Part shown: in pieces, positions 1 to 6,500 of the stretch
Numbering within the stretch: position 1 is the stretch's first letter
Layout: every line of letters starts with the position of its first letter
NCBI GenBank assembly: GCA_029865665.1
Contig: JARXAV010000246.1
Span: 1 to 14,388, forward strand
Source: Flectobacillus sp.
GTDB taxonomy: Bacteria; Bacteroidota; Bacteroidia; Cytophagales; Spirosomataceae
Direction: 5' to 3'
Length of the DNA stretch: 14,388 nucleotides
Position numbers and translations under genes: made by a program
The notes under the pieces: model-generated
What the model was told of the DNA's origin: nothing
Database searches by the model: none
The model's input: the letters and a program-made list of their open reading frames with translations, nothing else

Positions 1-3
1 TAT

Positions 4-2460
4 TTACGCCAAATAACTTCCTATCGTCACAATATCAGCAAATACACCTGAAGCTGTTACTTCTGCTCCTGCTCCTGGCCCTTTAATAACCAAAGGACGG
101 TCGTGATAGCGTTTTGTAGTGAACGAAATCACATTGTCTGCTCCTTCCATCATATAAAAAGGATGTGACTTTCCGATACTTTTTACGCCAATGTTAATTT
201 TATTATTTTCCAAGGTCGCAATAAAACGTAATACTTCTCCTTTCGCCTCCGCTTCGTTTACCATTGCCTCAAAATAACCATTTGAAACTTCTAACTCATG
301 GAAAAATTCAGGAACACTTGGAGCATTTTCACAATTTTCTGGCAATAATTTATCAATCGAAACGTCCGAAGGTTCTAATTTAAGCCCGATTTCACGACCT
401 AAAATCAAAATCTTACGAGCTACGTCCATACCACTTAAATCTTCACGAGGATCTGGTTCGGTATAGCCTTTTTCTTTTGCTTCTTTTACCACATCGGCAA
501 ATTTAACACCCGCCTTAAAGTTGTTAAAGATAAATGATAACGTACCAGAAAGTACCCCTTCGATTTTCTCAAAGCGATCTCCTGATGCAATTAATCCTTG
601 TAAAGTATTGATTACAGGCAACCCTGCTCCCACGTTGGTTTCGTACAAGAACTTCACACCTTTCTTCAAAGCTGTTTGGTGTAACTGGGCATATTCCGCA
701 TAAGGGCCAGAATTGGCCACTTTGTTTGGCGTAACTACCGAAATATTTGATTCAAATAAGCCTAAATACTGCTTATGAATTTCTTTGTTAGCGGTACAAT
801 CTGCAAAAATTGAATTGGGTAAATTTAACGCTTTAGCCTCCGCCACGAAGCTTTCAATAGACGAAGGGCTTGTACTATCCGTCAAGTCCTCTTGCCATGT
901 ATCCAGCGAAATGCCAGATGGATTTACTAACATTTGACGAGAGTTCATCACTCCTACCAAATTGACTTTTAAGGCTTTGTACTTCGCTAAATAATTACCC
1001 TGTCCTTTTAATTGTTCTAAAAGTGTTTTTCCGATTAGACCCGTTCCTACCAAGAAAAGGTTCAATGTTTTTACTTGCGAGAAGAAAAACGAATCGTGAA
1101 TAACATTTAAAGCTTTTGATATATCTTTTTGCTCGATTACTACCGAAATATTTAACTCCGAAGAACCTTGAGCCGTCGCTACGATATTGATACCATTCTT
1201 TCCTAACACCGAAAACAACTTACCACTTACCCCAGTATGTTTACGCATTCCCTCGCCCACAACAGCAATCACGGAAAGATTTTCTTGAATTTCGATCCCT
1301 TCTACATCGCCATTGGCTATTTCGGTTTTGAATTCTTCTGCTAAAATCTGACGCACTTCTTCGGTTGCAGAAGGTTCAATCGCAAAACAAATTGAGTGTT
1401 CTGATGAAGCCTGAGAAATTAAAATAACCGAGATACGGTGTTTTGCTAAGACAGTAAATAATTTAGCAGACACCCCAGCGACACCAATCATGCCTGAACC
1501 TTGTAAGTTTACTAAGGCAAGTTTATCAATAGAGCTTATTCCCGTAATAATATAATCAGATGGTTCAGCTTCACGGCTTACAATTGTTCCTTCAAAATCC
1601 GTATTAAAGGTATTTAGAACACGAATCGGGATATTTTTAGCAAAAGCAGGCTGTAACGATGGCGGATAAATCACCTTCGCTCCGAAATGCGTTAATTCCA
1701 TCGCCTCTGAATAGGTAATGGTAGGAATAGTGAACGCATTTTTCACTTTTCTTGGGTCAGCAGTCATCATGCCATCTACATCTGTCCAGATTTCGATTTC
1801 TTCAGCATTCAAGGCTGCTCCGAAAATAGAGCCTGTGTAATCAGAACCACCACGACCCAAAGTCGTCGTTTCTCCTTTTTCAGTTGAACCAATAAAGCCT
1901 GTAATTAATTGCAATGCCTTTGTTTGAGCAAAATAAGCTTGAATTTGAGCATCAGTCACAGCAAAATCTACACTTGCCATGCCAAAGTTATCGTTGGTAC
2001 GAATAACCTTGCGAGCATCTAAGTACTGACAATCGACTCCTTCTGCATTCAAAATTGAATAGATTAAGGTCGTAGAAAGGCGTTCGCCAAACGATACGAT
2101 GAGATCTCCGGTACGAGGGGAGATTTCACGAATTAAAGACACACCTTTGAGTAAATCTTCTAATTCATTGATAATCGTTCGGATATTAGCAAATACTTTT
2201 GACTGAGCCTTCACGTCAATTAAAGTACGCACTACTTCAAAATGACGTTCTTCGATTGCCTTTACGGTATCAAAGTAGGTCAAATCATTGGTAGAGGCCT
2301 TTTCTCCCGTCTCAATCAATCTGTTGGTTACGCCGCCCATTGCCGAGAATACGGCTGCAACTTGTTCTCCCTTGGCTTGTTTGCCCTTGATGATTCCTAA
2401 TACTGCTTGGATACTTTCAACTGTACCACAAGATGTTCCTCCGAATTTTAATACTTTCAT
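4..2460 (-). CDS. thrA: Bifunctional aspartokinase / homoserine dehydrogenase
   Basis: This cytoplasmic enzyme catalyses the first and third steps of the aspartate pathway: aspartate to aspartyl phosphate, and aspartate semialdehyde to homoserine with NAD(P)H. It feeds threonine, isoleucine and methionine synthesis. The 818-residue length is that of the fused enzymes. Seen in order: the kinase signature KFGGTS at 5-10, a GRGGSDYT segment near 202-209 and DPRK near 235; two ACT-type regulatory repeats near 315-365 and 397-446, each with a GVSAK/GVSGK-type core; the dinucleotide-binding loop VGTGLIG near 470; LSGTLSFIFN near 632; and the dehydrogenase signature GYTEPDPREDLSGMD near 662-676. The ACT repeats imply feedback control, in this family usually by threonine. 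The start opens directly on the kinase motif. A promoter-like site lies about 90 bases upstream. The stop is 3 bases from the window edge, so thrB or thrC could follow, but this cannot be seen. Confidence 0.97.
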   Translation of the reverse strand: MKVLKFGGTSCGTVESIQAVLGIIKGKQAKGEQVAAVFSAMGGVTNRLIETGEKASTNDLTYFDTVKAIEERHFEVVRTLIDVKAQSKVFANIRTIINELEDLLKGVSLIREISPRTGDLIVSFGERLSTTLIYSILNAEGVDCQYLDARKVIRTNDNFGMASVDFAVTDAQIQAYFAQTKALQLITGFIGSTEKGETTTLGRGGSDYTGSIFGAALNAEEIEIWTDVDGMMTADPRKVKNAFTIPTITYSEAMELTHFGAKVIYPPSLQPAFAKNIPIRVLNTFNTDFEGTIVSREAEPSDYIITGISSIDKLALVNLQGSGMIGVAGVSAKLFTVLAKHRISVILISQASSEHSICFAIEPSATEEVRQILAEEFKTEIANGDVEGIEIQENLSVIAVVGEGMRKHTGVSGKLFSVLGKNGINIVATAQGSSELNISVVIEQKDISKALNVIHDSFFFSQVKTLNLFLVGTGLIGKTLLEQLKGQGNYLAKYKALKVNLVGVMNSRQMLVNPSGISLDTWQEDLTDSTSPSSIESFVAEAKALNLPNSIFADCTANKEIHKQYLGLFESNISVVTPNKVANSGPYAEYAQLHQTALKKGVKFLYETNVGAGLPVINTLQGLIASGDRFEKIEGVLSGTLSFIFNNFKAGVKFADVVKEAKEKGYTEPDPREDLSGMDVARKILILGREIGLKLEPSDVSIDKLLPENCENAPSVPEFFHELEVSNGYFEAMVNEAEAKGEVLRFIATLENNKINIGVKSIGKSHPFYMMEGADNVISFTTKRYHDRPLVIKGPGAGAEVTASGVFADIVTIGSYLA

Positions 2461-2549
2461 TTTTTGTTGTCAGTAATCTGTCCGCTTTTACACAAACAGA
2501 TACGTTGATTTTTCTGCTTTACAACAGCAGGTTTATACCTTATTTTTCA

Positions 2550-2557
2550 CAAAGATA
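2550..2557 (-). promoter_or_regulatory. Candidate thrA promoter, -7 element
   Basis: On the minus strand this reads TATCTTTG, an exact match to the Bacteroidota -7 consensus TAnnTTTG. The -33 element is poor: only a TTTAG about 19 bases upstream. Transcription would start near 2543 and give a leader of about 85 bases before the thrA ATG. That leader contains a small hairpin (CTGCT at 2514-2518 with AGCAG at 2526-2530). Confidence 0.5.
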
Positions 2558-2654
2558 GCCAAAGCACTCTAATCCACTAAAAATATTATGATTTATAGCT
2601 ACTTTGAAAGGACTAAGCCTCTATTTTCTATCATTACACAAAGCGACTACCAAG

Positions 2655-2684
2655 AAAAAAGGTCTCCAGAAAGTTCTAGAGACC
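2655..2684 (-). terminator. Terminator-like hairpin upstream of thrA
   Basis: GGTCTC (2661-2666) pairs perfectly with GAGACC (2679-2684). The helix extends after one mismatch by AGA/TCT, leaving a four-base loop. On the minus strand the hairpin is followed by six T (complement of 2655-2660), the form of a rho-independent terminator. It lies upstream of the thrA promoter-like site, so it most likely stops readthrough from the DsbA-like gene or ends a short untranslated transcript. Confidence 0.55.
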
Positions 2685-2769
2685 TAATTTTCCAGATGGA
2701 CATTTGGCGGTGTATCCATCTAAGGGAGACTATATATATATTTAGAAAGTAAGGATTGTATTCATCGTC

Positions 2770-2795
2770 AAAACGAGGTAAGGAGAGCGACCTCG
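2770..2795 (-). terminator. Terminator of the DsbA-like gene
   Basis: CGAGGT (2774-2779) pairs with ACCTCG (2790-2795) around a ten-base loop. On the minus strand it is followed by TTTTG. It begins five bases after the stop codon of the DsbA-like gene, the expected place for its rho-independent terminator. The T run is short, so leakage is likely. Confidence 0.55.
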
Positions 2796-2799
2796 ATAA

Positions 2800-3807
2800 T
2801 TATTTCACTATCCACAAATCTCCATTTTTCACTTCTAATCTTGAAACCTTATTCTCTTTGCTTAACTGTAAAAGCGTTGAAAAGGCTTCCTTCATTGATA
2901 TTTCACTTAGCACCGCAAACTCCTTGGTTGTCATTGTTGGGTAAAAACCAAATAATGACTCTGGAGTTTTTGAATAATTATATTTCTTAGCTTCTGGATA
3001 AAGCGATAAAATTGCTTTTTCAAACTCTGTATAACTTTTAAAGCCATAAACGGTTTGCTGCTGTTTATTTTCAGCACTAAAACACAAGGTCGGAAATCCT
3101 CTCACGCTATACTTACGTGTAAGTTGTAAATCCTCTTGGAAAAGACGATTAGCCTTTTCTTCATAATCAATTCTAAATCTCAATAAATCTAAACCAACAC
3201 TCGTGGCTGCTTCCAGCAAATATTTCCATTGGGAGATATTTTTTTTCTCAAGAAAAACCATTTCTTTAATTCTTCTTAAAAATGCTTTTCCTGCGTGTAC
3301 TCCTTGTAAAGTAGCTGCCTTATAAGCAATTGCTGAAGGATAGGAAGAAACTAAAGGATCTTCTAACCAAACATCGCCATCAATTGGCATTTCATAATGT
3401 TTACTAGCTTCCTCCCAATGTTTAGCTACATCAGCCGGTTTGGTGATGCCACCACTAACGAACCCATTCCAAGAAGGTAGTAATCCACCCATGCAATAGT
3501 CAATGGAAAAGTATTCTCCATACTCCAACTTCAATTTCCTCAACTGAGGTTCAATACCCCAACAAGAAGAACAGATAGGATCTGTAAAATAAATTACTTT
3601 AATCATTTTTGAATCAATATTCAATTGGTTTAGATTTCCAGAGTCACTTTCTGAAAGAGGTATTTCGCAAAGACCACTTTCAATGTCACATAGTAGAGGA
3701 TTATTTTTTTTCATGTCATTTATTTTGTTTTGTCCAAAACAGGTTGTTAAACAAAGGCTAAGTAGTAACTTTAGACCATATTTAAACATTTGTTGTGTAC
3801 GTACCAT
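2800..3807 (-). CDS. DsbA/FrnE/SpxH-like thioredoxin-fold protein
   Basis: A thiol-disulfide protein of the DsbA superfamily (DsbA_FrnE / ClpXP-adapter SpxH-like group). The active-site CSSC is at residues 79-82 in the context FTDPICSSCWGIEPQL. The cis-proline loop RGFPTL is at 236-241, and a helical insertion lies between. Residues 280-335 form an extension with a TTKEFAVLSEIS segment that resembles a small winged helix, though I cannot assign it. The start is uncertain. M1 and M7 give an N-terminus with two lysines and a run of Leu/Cys/Thr ending CFGQ, which looks like a signal peptide. M32 (codon at 3712-3714) would give a cytoplasmic protein starting MKKNNPLLCDIE, as in typical homologues. 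The gene is divergent from an HxlR regulator, so a redox-stress role is plausible. Family confidence is high; the exact role is unknown. Confidence 0.85.
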   Translation of the reverse strand: MVRTQQMFKYGLKLLLSLCLTTCFGQNKINDMKKNNPLLCDIESGLCEIPLSESDSGNLNQLNIDSKMIKVIYFTDPICSSCWGIEPQLRKLKLEYGEYFSIDYCMGGLLPSWNGFVSGGITKPADVAKHWEEASKHYEMPIDGDVWLEDPLVSSYPSAIAYKAATLQGVHAGKAFLRRIKEMVFLEKKNISQWKYLLEAATSVGLDLLRFRIDYEEKANRLFQEDLQLTRKYSVRGFPTLCFSAENKQQQTVYGFKSYTEFEKAILSLYPEAKKYNYSKTPESLFGFYPTMTTKEFAVLSEISMKEAFSTLLQLSKENKVSRLEVKNGDLWIVK

Positions 3808-4182
3808 TTTATAAATAGCGTTTAACTAAGTTTTAGAAGAGATATTTAAGTATTTAATTAAGCGAACTATAAGGCTTCAAGCAATTGTAATCGGGAACTT
3901 ACTCATCAAATCAATTGTTTAGCTGAAATAAACATTAATGTCTAGCAACATCTCGAATTCAACGCTCAAAGCCATTAGAGTTAATCCAAATAAGTTAGAG
4001 GTTAATTATATTATCAGGACTTGTTAATTCTTTATTTTCCTAAGTAGTCATAAAACAGCATCTTACAAAAGTACTCCTTACTATTTAGCACGACTTTTGT
4101 AGGATTTTATTTTTTCCTATCGACTACCTATCTGATGCAAAGTTGCAACAGACGAAACACTTATACAATAGGTCAGAAAAAC
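3808..4182. other. Divergent intergenic region, DsbA-like / HxlR
   Basis: A 327-375 base AT-rich region, depending on the HxlR start, that should carry both divergent promoters. It holds an inverted repeat at 4064-4101, a small palindrome TGTTTA(7)TAAACA at 3916-3934, and a direct repeat TTAGAGTTAAT at 3975-3985 / TTAGAGGTTAAT at 3995-4006 whose copies are spaced 20 bases apart, about two helical turns. No protein gene is supported here. Confidence 0.5.
4064..4101. promoter_or_regulatory. Inverted repeat, candidate HxlR operator / divergent -7 elements
   Basis: TACAAAAGT (4064-4072) and ACTTTTGTA (4093-4101) are perfect inverted copies separated by 20 bases. The left arm read on the minus strand gives TACTTTTG (4073-4066), an exact TAnnTTTG match pointing towards the DsbA-like gene. 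The right arm on the plus strand gives GACTTTTG (4092-4099), one base off, pointing towards the HxlR gene. The symmetry could be an operator, or simply two divergent promoter elements. No good -33 element is visible for either. Confidence 0.4.
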
Positions 4183-4500
4183 ATGACTACTAAAAATTTT
4201 AATTCCGAAGAAGAAGGCTGTCCAGTACAAGGCCTCCTAAAATTATTAGTGGGGAAATGGAAACCTCAAATTTTCCGCATCGCCATGAACGAGCCACTTA
4301 GATTTAGTTCGCTACTACGCCAATTACCCAACTCAAATAAACAAACACTAGCTGTTGCGTTAAAAGAACTAGAAGAAGCAGGGTTGCTAATCAAAACAAT
4401 TATCAAAGAAAAGCCACTACATATAGAATATAATCTATCTGAAAAAGGGAAAAGTATGATTAGCATTTTTGAAAGCCTAGAAGTTTTCATGAATGAATAA
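4183..4500 (+). CDS. HxlR-family winged-helix transcriptional regulator
   Basis: A small DNA-binding protein of the HxlR (MarR-like winged-helix) family, whose members often sense quinones, aldehydes or oxidants through a cysteine near the N-terminus. I chose the ATG at 4183 (105 residues). The frame is open to an ATG at 4135, but the 16 extra residues are unlike the family, while MTTKNFN followed by the conserved GCPV...GKWKPQIFRI is typical. Cys13 is the only cysteine and sits where YodB and HypR-type sensors carry their redox cysteine. The helix-turn-helix and wing cover roughly 32-95 (RFSSLLRQLPNSNKQTLAVA, then LEEAGLLIKT). It is divergent from the DsbA-like gene, suggesting control of that gene and of itself. 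A long hairpin terminator starts 51 bases after the stop. Confidence 0.9.
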   Translation: MTTKNFNSEEEGCPVQGLLKLLVGKWKPQIFRIAMNEPLRFSSLLRQLPNSNKQTLAVALKELEEAGLLIKTIIKEKPLHIEYNLSEKGKSMISIFESLEVFMNE

Positions 4501-4550
4501 GCTTTTCAAAACCTTTCTGTGAGAGCAATACCTCCAATTTTCACTGAGGC

Positions 4551-4608
4551 ATAAAAAGTCAAGTTTCAATAAGGTCGAAAGCGAACCTGTTGCAGTTTGA
4601 CTTTTTAT
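4551..4608 (+). terminator. Long hairpin terminator after the HxlR gene
   Basis: Twelve bases at 4551-4562 (ATAAAAAGTCAA) pair perfectly with 4597-4608 (TTGACTTTTTAT). The 34-base loop contains a second helix, AGGTCG (4572-4577) with CGAACCT (4582-4588), one base bulged. Flanking A and T tracts make it usable in both directions. No minus-strand gene lies immediately beside it, so it most likely ends the HxlR transcript. Confidence 0.6.
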
Positions 4609-5067
4609 ATATTTTAGACATTGTCCTTTACTATGCTGATTAAGCACTAGTTTACGATACAATAGCAGGATGGTGGAGGACAGATAACTCTTAAAATGTA
4701 ACTTATTTTGCAAAATATTATAAAATTTTGAGTATTCCAGCCAACCCTTAACCTTTGATGATTGACTCACTCTCTATATAGTTAAAATGTTCGTAGAGAA
4801 AATTATTCATTTTAAAATCGACAAACGATTAAAATCAGCATATTAGTGATCTATATTAATAAAAGTAAAGATGCGATTACAATAATGTGGAAATTACGTT
4901 AGTTCAAATTTTGATGAAATGGCATTTTGTCCTAATTTTGAGGGAAATTATCTTTCCAATTTCTAAGTTAATTTTTCCATAAATGAATCATGGAACGTCT
5001 CCATTATTTAATTTATCTCATATTATCAATTCTCAATTATAAAAAGTAATTGAATATAAAAATTAAG

Positions 5068-5142
5068 ATGTCTGAGCCATCAAATTACGGCATCTATACG
5101 GTCAGAAAGAGATTTAAAGATTTTTGTTATATAATTGGGTAG
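5068..5142 (+). CDS. Possible 24-residue small ORF, unassigned
   Basis: An ATG at 5068 opens 24 codons (MSEPSNYGIYTVRKRF...) ending at TAG 5142, five bases before a strong hairpin followed by a T run. No homology is recognised. The only support is the position before a terminator and an A-rich upstream stretch. It may equally be chance, or the 3' remnant of a lost gene. Confidence 0.15.
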   Translation: MSEPSNYGIYTVRKRFKDFCYIIG

Positions 5143-5147
5143 TATCG

Positions 5148-5178
5148 TTAAAATGGCCGAATTTTTCGGCTATTTTAA
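5148..5178 (+). terminator. Strong stem-loop terminator, 14-base-pair stem
   Basis: Bases 5148-5161 (TTAAAATGGCCGAA) pair with 5165-5178 (TTCGGCTATTTTAA), with one G-T wobble and a three-base loop. On the plus strand it is followed by TTTTT (5179-5183). No full gene lies upstream on the plus strand within 600 bases, so the transcript it ends is unknown. It could also serve a minus-strand transcript, since a minus-strand ORF stops within it. Confidence 0.5.
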
Positions 5179-5297
5179 TTTTTGGGCGTATCTTGCGACT
5201 TGATATTAATCATCTGAGACGCATCTTGATTTAGTGTACCTTTTACTTTACTGACAATGAGACCAAAAGGCATTAAATTATGACATAAAACCTCCAT
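5175..5297 (-). CDS. Possible 40-residue ORF or truncated gene end, unassigned
   Basis: On the minus strand an ATG at 5297 opens 40 codons (MEVLCHNLMPFGLIV...KSQDTPKN) to a TAA that overlaps the strong hairpin. The composition looks protein-like and the stop sits at a terminator, as for a real gene end. However, the ATG is only eight bases from the divergent start of the MetZ-like gene, leaving no room for its own promoter. A 3' remnant of a gene cut at this point is an alternative. No family is recognised. Confidence 0.25.
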   Translation of the reverse strand: MEVLCHNLMPFGLIVSKVKGTLNQDASQMINIKSQDTPKN

Positions 5298-5305
5298 TTC
5301 GTCAA

Positions 5306-6493
5306 ATGAAAAAGCAAACAAAAGCCATTCGTATTCAAGCAGAACGTTCTCAAAACAGAGAGCATTCTGTCCCTTTATATCTTACTTCTAGTTTTACTTT
5401 TGAAGATGCAGAGCAATGCCGTGCAACTTTCGCTGAAGAAATTGAAGGTAATATTTACTCACGCTACATGAATCCTAACGTAGATGAGTTCGTTGAAAAA
5501 ATGTGTATGCTTGAAAACACCGAAGATGGACTTGCCTTCGCTACAGGGATGGCCGCTAATTTTGCGGCAATTGCTGGTCTTCTAAAACAAGGAGATCACG
5601 TGGTGGCATCAAAAGCACTATTTGGTTCGGCTATTCAAATATTAAGTAATATCACCACTAAATGGGGCATTGAATGTACTTATGTTGATGGGCATCTTAT
5701 TGAAGAATGGGAAAAAGCGATTCAACCTAACACAAAATTATTATTCTGTGAAAGCCCATCAAACCCAGGCTTAGAACTAATTGATTTAGAAGCAATTGCT
5801 CAGTTAAAAGCAAGACATCACTTGATTCTTGCCGTAGATAACTGTTTTGCAACACCTGTTATCCAAACACCAGCCGACTGGGGTGCTGATTTAGTGATTC
5901 ACTCTGCAACAAAATATATCGACGGACAAGGTCGTGTTTTAGGTGGCGTAATTTGTGGACGTAAGGAATTGATTAAAGAGATTCGTTATTTCTCTCGTCA
6001 TACAGGCCCTTCTATGTCGCCGTTTAATGCGTGGATTATGTCTAAAAGTTTGGAGTTAATCCATATTCGTATGGAAAAACATTGTGAAAATGCACATAAA
6101 TTGGCTCTAGCCTTAGACGGCAACCCAGCTTTAAATGCTGTAAAATATCCATTTTTAACGTCACATCCTCAATTTGAATTGGCTAAAAAGCAGATGAAAA
6201 TGGGTGGAGCTATTATGACGATGGATATTAAAGGAGGTTTTGCGATGGTCAACGAAATGTCTAAACATTTAGAGATTGCGTCAATTTCTCCCAATTTAGG
6301 GGATACTCGTACAATTATTACGCACCCTGCATCTACTACACACTCGAAACTGACTACGGAACAACGTGCAGAAGTGGGTATTACAGACGGACTTGTTCGT
6401 ATTGCAGTTGGTTTAGAGGCAATTGAAGACTTAATTGCTGATTTTGAACAAGCACTTGAGAAAGCAATGATTGCTAATTTAGCTACTTTATAA
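5306..6493 (+). CDS. metZ: Trans-sulfuration PLP enzyme, O-succinylhomoserine sulfhydrylase-like
   Basis: A cytoplasmic pyridoxal-phosphate enzyme of the Cys/Met metabolism family, 395 residues as usual. It probably converts an O-acylhomoserine plus sulfide to homocysteine for methionine synthesis. Seen: YSRYMNP at 51-57 (Tyr and Arg contact PLP of the neighbouring subunit), TGMAANFA at 80-87, ESPSNPG at 149-155, D178 in AVDNCFATP (pyridine nitrogen contact), and SATKYIDGQGRVLGG at 200-214 with the Schiff-base lysine K203. The DGQGRVLGG and RHTGPSMSPFNAW segments favour MetZ over cystathionine gamma-synthase or lyase, but sequence alone does not settle the substrate. The start gives the family's usual N-terminus (TKAIRIQAERSQNREHS). 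nuoH begins seven bases after the stop, so the two are probably co-transcribed, an unusual pairing. Homoserine would come from ThrA at the other end of the window. Confidence 0.9.
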   Translation: MKKQTKAIRIQAERSQNREHSVPLYLTSSFTFEDAEQCRATFAEEIEGNIYSRYMNPNVDEFVEKMCMLENTEDGLAFATGMAANFAAIAGLLKQGDHVVASKALFGSAIQILSNITTKWGIECTYVDGHLIEEWEKAIQPNTKLLFCESPSNPGLELIDLEAIAQLKARHHLILAVDNCFATPVIQTPADWGADLVIHSATKYIDGQGRVLGGVICGRKELIKEIRYFSRHTGPSMSPFNAWIMSKSLELIHIRMEKHCENAHKLALALDGNPALNAVKYPFLTSHPQFELAKKQMKMGGAIMTMDIKGGFAMVNEMSKHLEIASISPNLGDTRTIITHPASTTHSKLTTEQRAEVGITDGLVRIAVGLEAIEDLIADFEQALEKAMIANLATL

Positions 6494-6500
6494 GTAAAAT

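Larger units (their letters stand above)
2461..2799. other. Intergenic region between thrA and the DsbA-like gene
   Basis: No convincing protein gene is present. Reading the minus strand it holds, in order: the terminator of the DsbA-like gene (2770-2795), a TA-rich stretch (2731-2741), a hairpin whose arms are GATGGA (2695-2700) and TCCATC (2715-2720), a second terminator-like hairpin (2655-2684), the thrA promoter-like site (2550-2557) and the thrA leader. A GGAGAC at 2725-2730 on the plus strand can pair with GTCTCC at 2662-2667, which is part of the second terminator, so alternative folds are possible. Confidence 0.6.
4501..5305. other. Gene-poor AT-rich region between the HxlR gene and the MetZ-like gene
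   Basis: About 800 bases with no convincing protein gene of normal length. It contains the HxlR terminator (4551-4608), a second strong hairpin (5148-5178), a 24-codon plus-strand ORF ending just before that hairpin (5068-5142), and a 40-codon minus-strand ORF ending inside it (5175-5297). From about 4780 to 5060 the DNA is very AT-rich and I see nothing recognisable. The promoter of the downstream operon should lie in 5180-5305, but no good -33/-7 pair is visible; TACCTTTT at 5237-5244 is the closest. Confidence 0.6.

Noticed and set aside
2684..2719. 11-codon minus-strand ORF (MDTPPNVHLEN) ending at the terminator upstream of thrA
   Set aside because: The position resembles a leader peptide, but only one threonine codon and no isoleucine codons occur, and it lies upstream of the likely thrA promoter.
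2731..2741. TA dinucleotide run
   Set aside because: Too short to be a meaningful microsatellite. It is most likely part of an AT-rich promoter-like stretch.
2756..2944. 62-codon plus-strand ORF over the end of the DsbA-like gene
   Set aside because: It is antisense and begins in the terminator of that gene.
4135..4182. Upstream ATG giving a 121-residue HxlR protein
   Set aside because: The extra 16 residues are unlike the family N-terminus, and the ATG at 4183 gives the standard one.
4477..4770. 97-codon minus-strand ORF overlapping the end of the HxlR gene
   Set aside because: It is antisense to the HxlR end and runs through both arms of the long terminator hairpin. It has no recognisable motif and its composition is like translated AT-rich non-coding DNA.
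5180..5305. SAM riboswitch upstream of the MetZ-like gene
   Set aside because: I looked for one because methionine genes often have them, but found no SAM-I or SAM-II-like conserved core or suitable hairpin set.
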